Positions 1-9,208 of a stretch of DNA of 42,776 nucleotides are shown piece after piece (position 1 is the stretch's first letter; every line of letters starts with the position of its first letter). A program made the translations under genes and the position numbers. Under the pieces are notes generated by a model. That model was given only the letters and a program-made list of their open reading frames with translations. It was not told where the DNA came from and ran no database searches. This DNA comes from Bradyrhizobium nivariense (lineage in GTDB: Bacteria; Pseudomonadota; Alphaproteobacteria; Rhizobiales; Xanthobacteraceae): NCBI RefSeq assembly GCF_029846715.1, contig NZ_JARVWW010000049.1, positions 1 through 42,776 on the forward strand, in the 5' to 3' direction.

Positions 1-49
1 AGCGTAGCCGGCTGCGGTCGTAGCGACCGCGATTCTCCTTCGTCCACAT
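1..49 (-). CDS. IS5-family transposase, N-terminal start only
   Basis: A minus-strand ATG at 49 is preceded by a good ribosome binding site (AAGGAG, about 5 bases upstream). It opens a reading frame that leaves the window at base 1. The first residues, MWTKENRGRYDRSRLRY, are the typical start of a group of IS5-family transposases common in rhizobia. Only 16-17 residues are visible, so the family call rests on this short N-terminus and catalytic residues cannot be checked. The end of the element should lie in the next 50-150 bases, but its terminal repeat could not be fixed from one end. Confidence 0.6.
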   Translation of the reverse strand, partial: MWTKENRGRYDRSRLR

Positions 50-572
50 GGGCGCTCCTTCAAATCGGACCGCCACCCTTGAATCACAAATGATTCCGAT
101 GATTCAAGATGTTCCCGGACAGACACTCAGGCGCCTTGCCTTGTCCGGGCCGCTGTTATGCTCTTCGTGGTCCCGATCGCGTCTGAGTTCGCTTTTGATA
201 GCTGAAGTCGGTCGTATCATGGGGTACTAGGACCGTGCCGCCCGCTGCAATCGTGCGCTAACCCGTCGATTGAAAGTGGCCAGCCAGAATGTCCGCTTCC
301 CTTACTTGAGTATTCGCCCAATCCTGGCAGACGAGCGGAATAGTCTGTCCCATGGCACTTCCAATCTGCGTGCGCAGTTTGCGGAAACTGTCGCCAAGCC
401 GCGCGACCGCTCAAGGTATCATCGGGTGAGCATCCGATTCGAGCTGGAGCCGATCACGAGGAGAAGATTGGCGGATACGGCAGTCTCGAGATTCTGCACG
501 ACCAACGAAGTCTGTGGTAGATCGCCGGTGGAGGCAGGTAATCCTTACCGCCGCTGTGGCGAGGCATTGCGT
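50..572. other. Intergenic stretch, probable IS end
   Basis: No gene is recognised here. A 9-bp inverted repeat (cttgaatca at 78-86 and tgattcaag at 100-108) lies just upstream of the IS5-type transposase and may be part of that element's promoter or terminal region. The open frames in the rest lack a ribosome site and resemble no known family. Confidence 0.4.
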
Positions 573-2228
573 TCAACGCCAGCGCTTCTCCTCAGCGTCG
601 TAAGCGCCCGCAAGCGGGTCGCTAACTGCCATTAGCTCCCGTTTGAGCACTTTATTGCTGGACGTGGTTCTAGGAAGGGCCGAAATGAAGCTAATGTAAC
701 GTGGCACCTTGAACGCGGCGAGGTGCTTACGAGCATGCTCGAGAATGCGCTGGACGGCGAGATTATCTGGCGTAATGCCTTTCCTTAACTCGACGTAAAT
801 CTTCACCTCTTCCCCGCGCTTCACATCGCGAACCGGCACGGCGGCCAAATCTGAAATCTCGGGAAGCTCGCGGATCACCGCCTCCACCTCGCGTGCAGCG
901 ATGTTCTCGCTTGAACGGCGAATCATGTCTTTTGTGCGCCCGACCAGCCAATGGAAGCCGAGTTCATCGCAACGCATCAGATCACCGGTCTTGAACCATT
1001 CTCCTTCAAACGAGGCGGCATTTGCGTCCGGCTTTTGCCAGTATTCTTTAATGACTCCGCGCCCTCTCACCCACAGTTCGCCAACTTCACCCAGCGGTGT
1101 GGGACTGCCGTCCTCGTTTGTCAGCCTCAGTGAGCGAAAAGGTGCGCGAATGCCTATGGAGCCCGAGTCGGCCAGCTCGTCAAAGTCACTTGCCATTCGG
1201 GTGCCGAAACCGATTTCCGTCATCCCGTAAGCTTCCTGGGTGCGCACTCGAAACCGCTTGCGGAACTGGCGTACGGTATCAGGCCCCCAGCCCCAATTCA
1301 GGATCTGCTTCAAGCAGGTCGCCCCGTCTTCGTTGATGACCTCGGCCTGGCGCGCTATCAGCTCGGGACACTGGCACCACTCAATACGGTACTGCTTGAC
1401 CCAGCCGATGAAGCGAGTCGAGCTGAGTTGCGGACCTAGGTAGTGCGTACCACCATGTCGATACGATTGTAGAAGGTGCCATGGGCCATCGACATAGAAG
1501 AAGGGCTGCGCAGAAAGATATCTCTTGTACGGCTGCTCGTCCCAACTCGCCGCCTGGTACGAGAACACGCCCCAGTAGTCGTGGGTCAACATGCACCCTT
1601 TCGGAAAGCCCGTTGATCCCGACGTATACTGAATGTTCAACAGATCGTCGGGACCGACCGCCTCGTTCACGAAAGTGGTGGTAACGCCCTTGAGCAATTT
1701 ATCAAGGGTAGTGGCTCTCTCGTCGTAAGCCTGCCCGACAATAATCGCTTGTTCACTTGTGAGATCTTGCGGCCAAGACTTCATTGCGGTTAACAATGAC
1801 CATGCAGATTCGTCGACGACGACGAACTTTGCCTGTGCATCACTAAGAACGTATTCTACCTCCCTGGGCGTGTAGCGCGTGTTGATCGGGACCATCACCG
1901 CCCCGATCTTTGCAATTGCGAACCACAGGATCGGAAATTCGATGCGATTGGGCAGAATCACGCCGATGCGATCGCCCTTGCGTACGCCGAATGCCCGCAG
2001 GGCATGTGCATATTTGTTCGACAATTGGTCCATCTCGGAGTAAGTCGCCCGCTGGCCGCGGTCGAAAACGTCAATTGCAACTGTTGAACCGTGCGTTCTT
2101 GCCTGACTTGAAACCAGCTCACCGACAGTGATCGTCTCATATGCGGATTCCAGCGTCTCGATTTTGCGCATCACGTTCGCGACTAGCTCTTGCAGCTTAC
2201 GTCGTCTCATTTTTGCAGGCTTCATCAT
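573..2228 (-). CDS. AMP-forming acyl-CoA ligase
   Basis: A class I adenylate-forming enzyme. It activates a carboxylic acid with ATP to the acyl-AMP and transfers it to CoA in the cytosol. The family signatures occur in order: the P-loop YTSGSTGFPKG (about residue 202), the EAYGMTE motif (about 333), TGD (about 415), the GRTKDMI hinge (about 430) and a C-terminal lysine in SSNKVLKREL (about 526). The length of about 551 aa is normal for crotonobetaine/carnitine-, benzoate- or fatty acid-CoA ligases. I chose the ATG at 2228 because AAGGT lies just upstream; the next codon (2225) is an equally good ATG, and the frame stays open to a TTG at 2270. The CoA-transferase and crotonase genes upstream on the same strand suggest a shared pathway. 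The substrate cannot be read from the sequence. Confidence 0.88.
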   Translation of the reverse strand: MMKPAKMRRRKLQELVANVMRKIETLESAYETITVGELVSSQARTHGSTVAIDVFDRGQRATYSEMDQLSNKYAHALRAFGVRKGDRIGVILPNRIEFPILWFAIAKIGAVMVPINTRYTPREVEYVLSDAQAKFVVVDESAWSLLTAMKSWPQDLTSEQAIIVGQAYDERATTLDKLLKGVTTTFVNEAVGPDDLLNIQYTSGSTGFPKGCMLTHDYWGVFSYQAASWDEQPYKRYLSAQPFFYVDGPWHLLQSYRHGGTHYLGPQLSSTRFIGWVKQYRIEWCQCPELIARQAEVINEDGATCLKQILNWGWGPDTVRQFRKRFRVRTQEAYGMTEIGFGTRMASDFDELADSGSIGIRAPFRSLRLTNEDGSPTPLGEVGELWVRGRGVIKEYWQKPDANAASFEGEWFKTGDLMRCDELGFHWLVGRTKDMIRRSSENIAAREVEAVIRELPEISDLAAVPVRDVKRGEEVKIYVELRKGITPDNLAVQRILEHARKHLAAFKVPRYISFISALPRTTSSNKVLKRELMAVSDPLAGAYDAEEKRWR

Positions 2229-3422
2229 TGTACCTTGCACTTCGGGGAGACTAGACAAGTCTACCAACAAGCCTAGCTTTCGGTAGGATCGCTCTCTAAC
2301 ATCGTGTTGCCATAGTAACTATCTTACGTTGCAACTGTTCGACACATCCGACCGCCCGCCGGCATGCGTGTGACGAAGACGATTGTTGGTCCGCGCGCCT
2401 TGAGCTCGAGGGGGCGATGTGCGGCTCCTCACTTTGCTTGATGTCGAATGGCGGGTGAGAACGCTAACAATGCGTTGCTCGTCTCTCCTCTGGACCGGTG
2501 TATAAAGACGTTCAACGGATCGATGTAGCTTGCCATTGCCGCTTCTTCTCACATCGTGATCAACTTCAGCAAGTAGCTGTAGCTTTTGAACGGGGATCGA
2601 GAAACTACCAACTCTGGTGAGGAATATTGGTTGCCTTTTTGAACAAGTGGCCGTCGCGGCCTGAGGTGGCTGAGCGATTAAGTACAGTGCGCTTTCGCGG
2701 CCATCTTCGCCTCAGCCAATGCGCAGCGGCAAGTCGCCGCACCAGCCGAACCCTGCAGTACCCAGGCGATGGCCTTGTGTATTCAAGCGGATGATACTTG
2801 CTCGGGTTATCTAGTCATCGACGGAGCAATCGAGGTTACTGTTGAACGTCTGCCAACTGTCAACTATTCGCATGTTGGGTGAAGACAGCAGAGTTTGAGA
2901 GCGCCATCCCCGACGGCGAGTTTTGGCATCATCTACGGCGCACTCGATGGGGACATCGCGCCAGCTCTGTGAACCTTCCCGCCCAACGAGCTGATCCCGC
3001 ACTCCATCGCACCCTCTACCGCTCCGCCGATCAGCACCAGCGGGCACTCGTCTGCAACCTGATCCGCTCGCTATCGCTGCCCCAACCTGCCGTCGCGACC
3101 GCGCCCTGCCATCTACACGGGCCGCCCAAGTCTCTATGGTCGCGGCCGCTAACCATGCGGCAGGCCACCAGGTACGCCCGGTTGGCAGGCTCCGGTGCTT
3201 TGGCTTGGCAACAAAGACCCGACTTCCATCCACCTCGAAGACCGTAACCGCAGCTGGCGCGTCTAAGCCCGTAGGACCGCCAGTAATTGGCGATCCATGG
3301 CGTCTGGCTGAGGAGTAGGACAGTGCTGGCAGTGTCATTCATCGCGTTCGCTGCCAATGGACTCCCACTGGATACGACGTCTATTTCGTGCTGTCATCAT
3401 CCATTCTCTGCTTACGTCCTTG
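2229..3422. other. 1.2-kb spacer between ligase and CoA-transferase genes
   Basis: No intact gene is seen. The ligase promoter should lie at its left side, where a shared 24-bp motif (2598-2621) occurs. Minus-strand frames between about 2890 and 3340 give protein-like stretches broken by frame changes, which may be the remains of a decayed gene I cannot name. Confidence 0.4.
2598..2621 (-). promoter_or_regulatory. Repeated 24-bp motif, copy 1
   Basis: On the plus strand this begins cgagaaactaccaactctgg. It matches the sequence at 6353-6376 at 21 of 24 positions and is related to 40004-40027. All three lie upstream of minus-strand genes (here about 370 bases before the acyl-CoA ligase). A regulator binding site or part of a promoter is possible; the role is inferred from repetition and position only. 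Confidence 0.35.
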
Positions 3423-5930
3423 TCAGCCTGACCATGTCTTCTTTGTTTTTGCTAGTTCCTCTTCGGAGTGCATCGCCGTGCCAATGATGCCGTCCTTCGT
3501 CAATTTCGCGATCTCAGCGTCGGAGACGTTGAGGAGCCCTGATAGGATCTCTCTGTTGTGTTGTCCTAGTGTGGGTGCAACCGTGCGGATCGCATGGGGA
3601 CGCCCACCTTCGCGGATCGGCATCGACGGCTGCGGATGCTTGCCTATGAAAGCACGTTCCACTTCCTGCAAAAATGCTCGCGACCTGAGATGTTGATCGT
3701 TTAGCAGGTCAATTGGCAGGCGGGCCACCCCGGCAGCAACTCTCGCAGCCTGCAATTCGCGCATAGCCTGATCCGAATCGAGAGTGATCGTCCAGGCTTC
3801 GATGCCGCTCTCGATGACCTCCTCAATCTCACGACGCGCTTCCGCGTTTTTCAAGGCTTCGTCCTCAGCCCAGTCTCTTCGGCCAATAAGCAATGCAAGC
3901 CTCTGCCACATGCCTTCGTCTGTCACCGCTAACACAATCCAACTATCCTCACCCGCACATCGGAAGCAGCCATGCGGCACGAACTGCGGGTGTCGATTGC
4001 CATACCTTTTCGGAGGCCTACCGTCGATCGATTGGAGTGTGATCCATGGCGCCGCGAAGGGCATCATGCATTCGATCTGTGCAAGGTCGATGAACTGACC
4101 ATGGCCGGTACCGCGCGCGTGGATCAGCGCGACCAGAACTGCAGCACAGCCGTTCAACCCGCCAACGGCATCTCCAAATGCGATATGGCTCATCGCAGGC
4201 GGCCCATCGGCGTTTCCGATGACGTTCGGCAAGCCGGAGCCCTGCTCGAGAGTCGAACCATAGGCCCGACAATCTCGATGTATACTGTCCGCACCAAATG
4301 CGGACATCGACATCATCACGATTCGAGGGTTTAGAGTCTTAAGCACGTCGTAACCGAGCCCGAGCTTCGGCAGCACATCGACTGAATAATTGTCGACGAC
4401 AATGTCTGCGCCTGCTAAAAGCCTTTTTGCAAGCGCGACGCCCTGCGGACGCCTCAGATCAAGTGTGATACCCCGCTTGTTGCGGTTCAGGGTGCAGAAT
4501 GGCGCAGCCTTCTCGTACATCTGCCCGTCGACGTAAGCGGGCCGCCGGTCAACGCCACGCAGCCAATCCGGATATTGGATCGCCTCAATTTTGATGACGT
4601 CCGCACCGAGGTCGGCCAGTGTGCGGGTACACAACGGGCCCGCCCAGCCCATGCTGAAGTCGATGATGCGAATTCCTTGTAGTGGCTGCTGGTTGGCATC
4701 GCTGCAGCCATCGGGTGCGAACGCGGTGCTGATCGGATGTCTTCGGCAATTTGCGAAAAGCTGTTGCTCACCGACGGCAGGAACCTTCCCCCCGCGGAGA
4801 GGCGGGGTCAAAGTCAGCCGCTGAGCCGGGCCAACAGCGAAGGCTTCTTCCTCCCCAAACAGCACAGGCACGATCGCGCCACGCCGCTTCTTCTCCTCAT
4901 CCTGGAGCAGATTGGATATTTCGGGCACTGGCACAAGCGGAATTCTGCGGTTTAGTCCCTCCGCAAGCCACTCCAGCGCTGTCCGGCTCTTCAATCTTGG
5001 GATGAACTGTGGTTCGATCTGCTCCAGGTACTGTAGACGATCTTCGCCGAGAAACAAACCTGGATCATCACGCAATTCGGACAGGCCCAGCATATCGCAG
5101 AATGCGCGCCACTGCGTTGGCGTCCCCACCGAAACCCCGAGCCACCCGCTCCTGGTTTCATAAATGCCCCACGGAAAGACCGGCCAAAAGCGATTGATGC
5201 CAATCCGGCGCATCACGTCGCCGTGCTGAAACGCTTGCAACATCTGATACTCGCTCAGAGCGATGCTTGATTCGAAAACGCTGAGCGACCAGTAGCGCCC
5301 CGTTCCCTGCATCCGCGCAACCGCTGAAGCAGCCGTGGCGATGAAGCCCCACAGGCCGGCGACGATGCCCGTTTGGAAATCCGGTGCGTGCAGCGGGGGC
5401 CCCTCGGCCGGTCCAACTAATTTGATGAGGCCTGCGAGCGCGCGGACGGTGGAATCAGTCGCGCTAAATCCTGCATAGGGCCCTTCCGCTCCGAACCAGC
5501 TCGCTTCGAGGTAGATCATTTCCGGGCGCTGCTCACGGATTGCGGCGACATCAATAGGGGGGCAATCTGCGGAGTCGATGTCGCGGCCATCGACTAGAAT
5601 GTCACAGCTCTTGATCAGTGCCGACAGCCGCGTCGTCGCGTCCGGCTCGGTTGGCTCGACGATGATGCTTGACTTGTTGAAGCTCAGGAATGCGAACCAC
5701 GCGCTCTGGCCGCGGGGCGTGAATGGCGCGCTCCGGCGAAGTGGATCGCCTGACGGCGGCTCGACTTTCTGAACATCGGCGCCGAAGTCAGAAAACAACC
5801 GCGCGCAATAGCTGGTTGCGACCGAGCTGCCGATTTCGACGACGCGCAGATGCGCGAACACTTTCGTCGATCGCTCTACTTTTTCAATCATGCTGACGTT
5901 CCGGCGCGTGGTTCGCTTTGACATGGACAC
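3423..5930 (-). CDS. Class III CoA-transferase with two fused CaiB/BaiF domains
   Basis: This 835-aa protein carries two successive copies of the class III CoA-transferase domain, about residues 27-390 and 417-815; usual members are near 400 aa. Each half has the N-terminal Rossmann-type start (LRVVEIGSSVATSYCARLFSDFGADV and IRIIDFSMGWAGPLCTRTLADLGADV, both shown only in part by key residues VEIG and IDFS) and an aspartate where the family has its catalytic Asp: D184 in PDFQTG and D587 in FGDAVGG. Such enzymes move CoA between carboxylic acids without ATP. A fused pair could act as an internal heterodimer, as BbsE and BbsF do as separate subunits. Starts are possible at GTG 5930, ATG 5924 and ATG 5891, none with a strong ribosome site. 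It lies between the ligase and hydratase genes on the same strand. The substrate is unknown. Confidence 0.9.
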   Translation of the reverse strand: MSMSKRTTRRNVSMIEKVERSTKVFAHLRVVEIGSSVATSYCARLFSDFGADVQKVEPPSGDPLRRSAPFTPRGQSAWFAFLSFNKSSIIVEPTEPDATTRLSALIKSCDILVDGRDIDSADCPPIDVAAIREQRPEMIYLEASWFGAEGPYAGFSATDSTVRALAGLIKLVGPAEGPPLHAPDFQTGIVAGLWGFIATAASAVARMQGTGRYWSLSVFESSIALSEYQMLQAFQHGDVMRRIGINRFWPVFPWGIYETRSGWLGVSVGTPTQWRAFCDMLGLSELRDDPGLFLGEDRLQYLEQIEPQFIPRLKSRTALEWLAEGLNRRIPLVPVPEISNLLQDEEKKRRGAIVPVLFGEEEAFAVGPAQRLTLTPPLRGGKVPAVGEQQLFANCRRHPISTAFAPDGCSDANQQPLQGIRIIDFSMGWAGPLCTRTLADLGADVIKIEAIQYPDWLRGVDRRPAYVDGQMYEKAAPFCTLNRNKRGITLDLRRPQGVALAKRLLAGADIVVDNYSVDVLPKLGLGYDVLKTLNPRIVMMSMSAFGADSIHRDCRAYGSTLEQGSGLPNVIGNADGPPAMSHIAFGDAVGGLNGCAAVLVALIHARGTGHGQFIDLAQIECMMPFAAPWITLQSIDGRPPKRYGNRHPQFVPHGCFRCAGEDSWIVLAVTDEGMWQRLALLIGRRDWAEDEALKNAEARREIEEVIESGIEAWTITLDSDQAMRELQAARVAAGVARLPIDLLNDQHLRSRAFLQEVERAFIGKHPQPSMPIREGGRPHAIRTVAPTLGQHNREILSGLLNVSDAEIAKLTKDGIIGTAMHSEEELAKTKKTWSG

Positions 5931-6352
5931 CTGTCGAGACCGCGATCGCAGCGCTGCTCATTAGCCCGCCACTCGCAAATGATGGCGCCGCGGAGACGCG
6001 CAGACCCATTTTGATACAAAGTGGATTCCGCGATTGCTGTGGAATGCCGTGAAGCCGGGCGTTGCGTACTTAGGCGCGGGCCATGTCGACGATCCGATAT
6101 GCACCTATCTTCGGCGGGATGTAATCGTATTGTGCTCCGACGAACGTCGTGTGATGGGAAGCTCCCAGCGCGCCGCTGCGAACGGCCCGACTGGATGTGC
6201 TGCGTGGCAACGATTGCGCTATCATTTATAGGGACACACGATAATTGCGTCGGACAAGCTACTTTTGTCAATGCTGCACCTTCGCCTATCGTTACCAGCT
6301 GGGTCGCCCCTACGGCGACTTACTGATTCACGATACGCGATTGGAGGAAGAC

Positions 6353-6376
6353 CGAGATACTACCTACTTTGGTGAG
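6353..6376 (-). promoter_or_regulatory. Repeated 24-bp motif, copy 2
   Basis: The plus strand begins cgagatactacctactttgg. It differs from copy 1 at three positions and shares the 11-base core tactacctact with copy 3. It lies about 420 bases upstream of the CoA-transferase start. Function is inferred from repetition. Confidence 0.35.
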
Positions 6377-7078
6377 CAACCGGTTGGTCCATCAGGCTTC
6401 AACGGCGGCACAGCGCTCCTGAGCGGTAGCGGTGTCGATGGATACTGTGGCTGGTAGCAAAACATCTCGCCAGGCGCAGTACATTGAGTTGTAACCGCGA
6501 TCGAGCATCGCCTACCATTCTTTGACGAAGAGGAGGAGGTCGAGGTTCCAATTGCCGGTATGAATTGCAATAAACAATTTGCTGAGGTTGAAAGTAGCAT
6601 GCGATCACATTTCGACCGTCGACGCTAGGGTCGCTCGGCAACACAGATCGGACGCTGACACCTGCAATCTCTCCGCCGGTTAATGAAGAGCAACGTTCAT
6701 CCTTTTGTCGTGAAGATTTGGTCTGGAGATCCGCATTCTCAGCACTTTCGCGATATCGCCGACACGTGGTACCTGCAAACATCGCGCCGTTACGCGGTCG
6801 ACATCGGCTCTAAACGACCTGTTTTCCAGGAATCGAATCATCAAGAGCGGCGTTGGCCAGGGTGTATCTTCGAACCAAGCACCTAATGTAGGGAGATGCC
6901 GATCACCCAGTAAGTCTTTCGAGCAAACAAACGCGGCACCCTCGTGTCCTTCAGTCCACGCACCCGCCCTAGTCATGCCCTCAGCAGCTTGAGGAACAAA
7001 GAAAGTCGCACAGATCAAGAAGCGCCCTGGAGCGGTCCGATGTCGCATCGGGATCGCCGGCCGATTCGACCAAAAGCA

Positions 7079-7288
7079 ACTCGGCGTTGGAAAGCGCGGT
7101 GCTCAAAAACGCTTCAGAATTGAAAGGATCGCTGCACGAGAAGCATCGCGAACTAATCCTGCCGCTTGATGCGGGGACCTTCGCGGCCGTCGACGCTCAG
7201 CTGAAGCCCACGCCGCCGCGGCTGCCGATGCCGAAATGGATCTAGGGCAAGATCGCGCTGACCCGAAACGCGATCTGATGAGCGGCGA
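7079..7288 (+). pseudogene. Unrecognised gene remnant
   Basis: One plus-strand frame reads as a plausible protein for about 55 codons, containing ELKGSLHEKHRELILPLDAG and ending PMPKWI. It is then cut by a TAG near 7244 and continues in the same frame as GKIALTRNAI to a TGA. The pattern of a conserved-looking segment broken by stops, without a start or ribosome site, suggests a decayed gene fragment. I do not recognise the family. Confidence 0.25.
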
Positions 7289-7345
7289 GGCGCTCGGACT
7301 GATCAGGCGACGCGCGGAGCGCTGGGGCGGAGAAGAATCCGTGCC

Positions 7346-8188
7346 TCACTCGTTCCTCTTCTCGAAAGGCGCAAAGATCGAGTTCACCCACTGGTTTGCC
7401 GCCGCAGTCCCTTCGTTCAGCTGAATCTTCGCATATTGTTTGAACTCGGAGTCAGAGTTCTCCATGATTAAGCCCGCTTCGGCGCCATACCGCAAAGCAG
7501 ATTCGAAGCCTCCCGCGTTCATCGTATTGTTCAGCGCACGCTTGTGCCACACTAGGGTCGGCATAGCGACGCGCGAGATGCGCTTCGCGATGCGGATGAC
7601 TTCTTCCTCAAGGCGGTCTTTCGGAAAGACACGATTCACGAAGCCGAGCCTATATGCTTCCTGCGCGTCGAACAGATCTCCAGTGTACATCAGTTCGCGG
7701 CAACGTTGACCCATAACCCAGGGGATCGACATCATCATAATGGGCTGTCCAAACCGAACCTCGACAGCACCGAAGCGCGCGTCGTCAGAGCAGTAGCGAA
7801 GATCGCACATCGAGATGAAATCCATCGCTCCTCCCAGGCAATAGCCATTGACCATTGCGATCACCGGCTTGGAGCACTTGAAAGGAGAATAAAGGAACTC
7901 AAACGAGTCATCCACGATCTTCTTCCAATCGTTGACGGTTCTTTGCTTCTCGCCGCCGGCCTTCACTTCGGCATCCTCATCATTGAGGTCAAAGCCGGCG
8001 GAAAATGCGCGCCCGCCAGCGCCATTAATGACAATCACGCGAACTTCCGAATCGCCATCGGCAGCTGCTAGCGCATCTTGGAATTGTTTGCGCAGCCTGA
8101 TGGAGATGGCATTCATTTTCTTTGGCCGATTCAGGGTGACCCGCGCAACGCGATCGTCCACTTTGTACAGGATGCTATTGTATTCCAT
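7346..8188 (-). CDS. Enoyl-CoA hydratase/isomerase (crotonase) family protein
   Basis: A 280-aa crotonase-fold enzyme acting on acyl-CoA thioesters by hydration, isomerisation or a related step. It shows the N-terminal TLNRP-type strand (about residues 18-22), the CoA-binding FSAGFDL segment (62-68) and the oxyanion-hole stretch VNGYCLGGAMDF (113-124). In rat crotonase numbering the two catalytic glutamates fall here at D123 (Asp for Glu) and E143, so classical hydratase activity is uncertain and another crotonase reaction is possible. The frame is open 126 codons further upstream, but the ATG at 8188 has a clear AGAGGGGAA ribosome site and the family N-terminus. It is on the same strand as the ligase and CoA-transferase genes. 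Confidence 0.9.
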   Translation of the reverse strand: MEYNSILYKVDDRVARVTLNRPKKMNAISIRLRKQFQDALAAADGDSEVRVIVINGAGGRAFSAGFDLNDEDAEVKAGGEKQRTVNDWKKIVDDSFEFLYSPFKCSKPVIAMVNGYCLGGAMDFISMCDLRYCSDDARFGAVEVRFGQPIMMMSIPWVMGQRCRELMYTGDLFDAQEAYRLGFVNRVFPKDRLEEEVIRIAKRISRVAMPTLVWHKRALNNTMNAGGFESALRYGAEAGLIMENSDSEFKQYAKIQLNEGTAAANQWVNSIFAPFEKRNE

Positions 8189-8820
8189 AATTTCCCCTCT
8201 TTGCAGCTCGCCGATGCGACGCTGACACATGCAGGCATCATGCCGGCTCTTTGGTACGGTAAGTGCTCCACGACGATAGGGCGCTGCGCGCCCACGCGGA
8301 TAGATGTTAAGCACCATCGCGCCAAGCCGTTTCACGGTAGTCGCGAACAGTTTCGTCTCGAGTGCGGGGAGCAGAGCAAACTTCCGCATGCAGCTCAACG
8401 ATAATTCGGTAGGCTCGCCGACCCCGAGACCCATGGAGGGGTCGTGGCCTCTAGCCCGCGCGAGCTTGCTTGAAGAGGGCAAAAGATGTGCTTCGCTCCG
8501 CGCGAACGGAATAGCCCGCGCGCCATGTGTGTCCGGTTCCGCACGTAGACGTGTCAAACTCCACAAGGGCCCATCCCGAGAAAGCCGCCTGGGCGAAACA
8601 CAGCGTCGTGACGAGTCAAGGCGCTCTTACGCCTGTGAACTGAACCGTCATTGCAGGGTGCTTAACGACCCGCTGTTCGGTGAGTTAATGAAATTGAAGG
8701 CCCGGCCTCAACAGACACGGAGGGGGCGCATCGAGCTTCAAGCGGGATGTTCGATCGGTGTGGCACTGATGAATCGCGAGCTGTTCCTAGCTGATCTCAC
8801 CATCGCCTAGCAACAAGACT
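8189..8820. other. Spacer between hydratase gene and IS3 element
   Basis: It holds the upstream region of the hydratase gene and about 0.5 kb without a recognisable gene. A plus-strand frame at 8304-8810 has no ribosome site and looks like chance. The last six bases (8815-8820, aagact) are repeated after the other end of the IS3 element and are the likely target duplication. Confidence 0.4.
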
Positions 8821-9162
8821 AGACTGCACCCCTTAAGTGAGACACGGTAATTGCGGTGACAGTGCGGTTGCCACGGTACGTTATCGTGTTTTGTTTTGCG
8901 CGAACGCGGTTTCGCACTCAAGGGGTGATTGGTAGCCGAGCGCCGAATGGAGGCGCTCCTTGTTATAGACCTCCCCGATGAAGCTGTTGATGCGGCGACG
9001 GGCGTCGTCGAGGTCGACGAAAGCTTTACCGTTAATCTCTTCGGCCTTGAGCGTCTTCATGAAGCTTTCGGCTTTGGCGTTGACGGGGTTGCCCGGCCTG
9101 CTCGTGCTGAGGGTGAAGTCACGATCGGCAAGCCTTTGGCGATAGGCGATGGAGGCGTATTG

Positions 9163-9190
9163 GGCGGATTCAAACGGTCGTCGCAACACC
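9163..9190 (+). repeat. IS30 left inverted repeat
   Basis: Twenty-eight bases beginning ggcggattcaaacggtcg match the reverse complement of 10595-10622 without mismatch. Confidence 0.92.
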
Positions 9191-9208
9191 CTGAAGTTGG
9201 AGGTTGCG

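Larger units (their letters stand above)
5931..7345. other. 1.4-kb spacer with no intact gene
   Basis: No intact gene is recognised. The CoA-transferase promoter is expected near the left edge and the shared motif lies at 6353-6376. A minus-strand frame at 6680-7048 (122 codons) has no ribosome site and no family I recognise. A plus-strand stretch near 7079-7240 looks like a gene remnant and is listed separately. Confidence 0.4.

Noticed and set aside
222..230. gggtactag, the same 9 bases as the end of the 90-bp insertion
   Set aside because: No partner ctagtaccc within reach and no other likeness to the 90-bp element, so a chance match.
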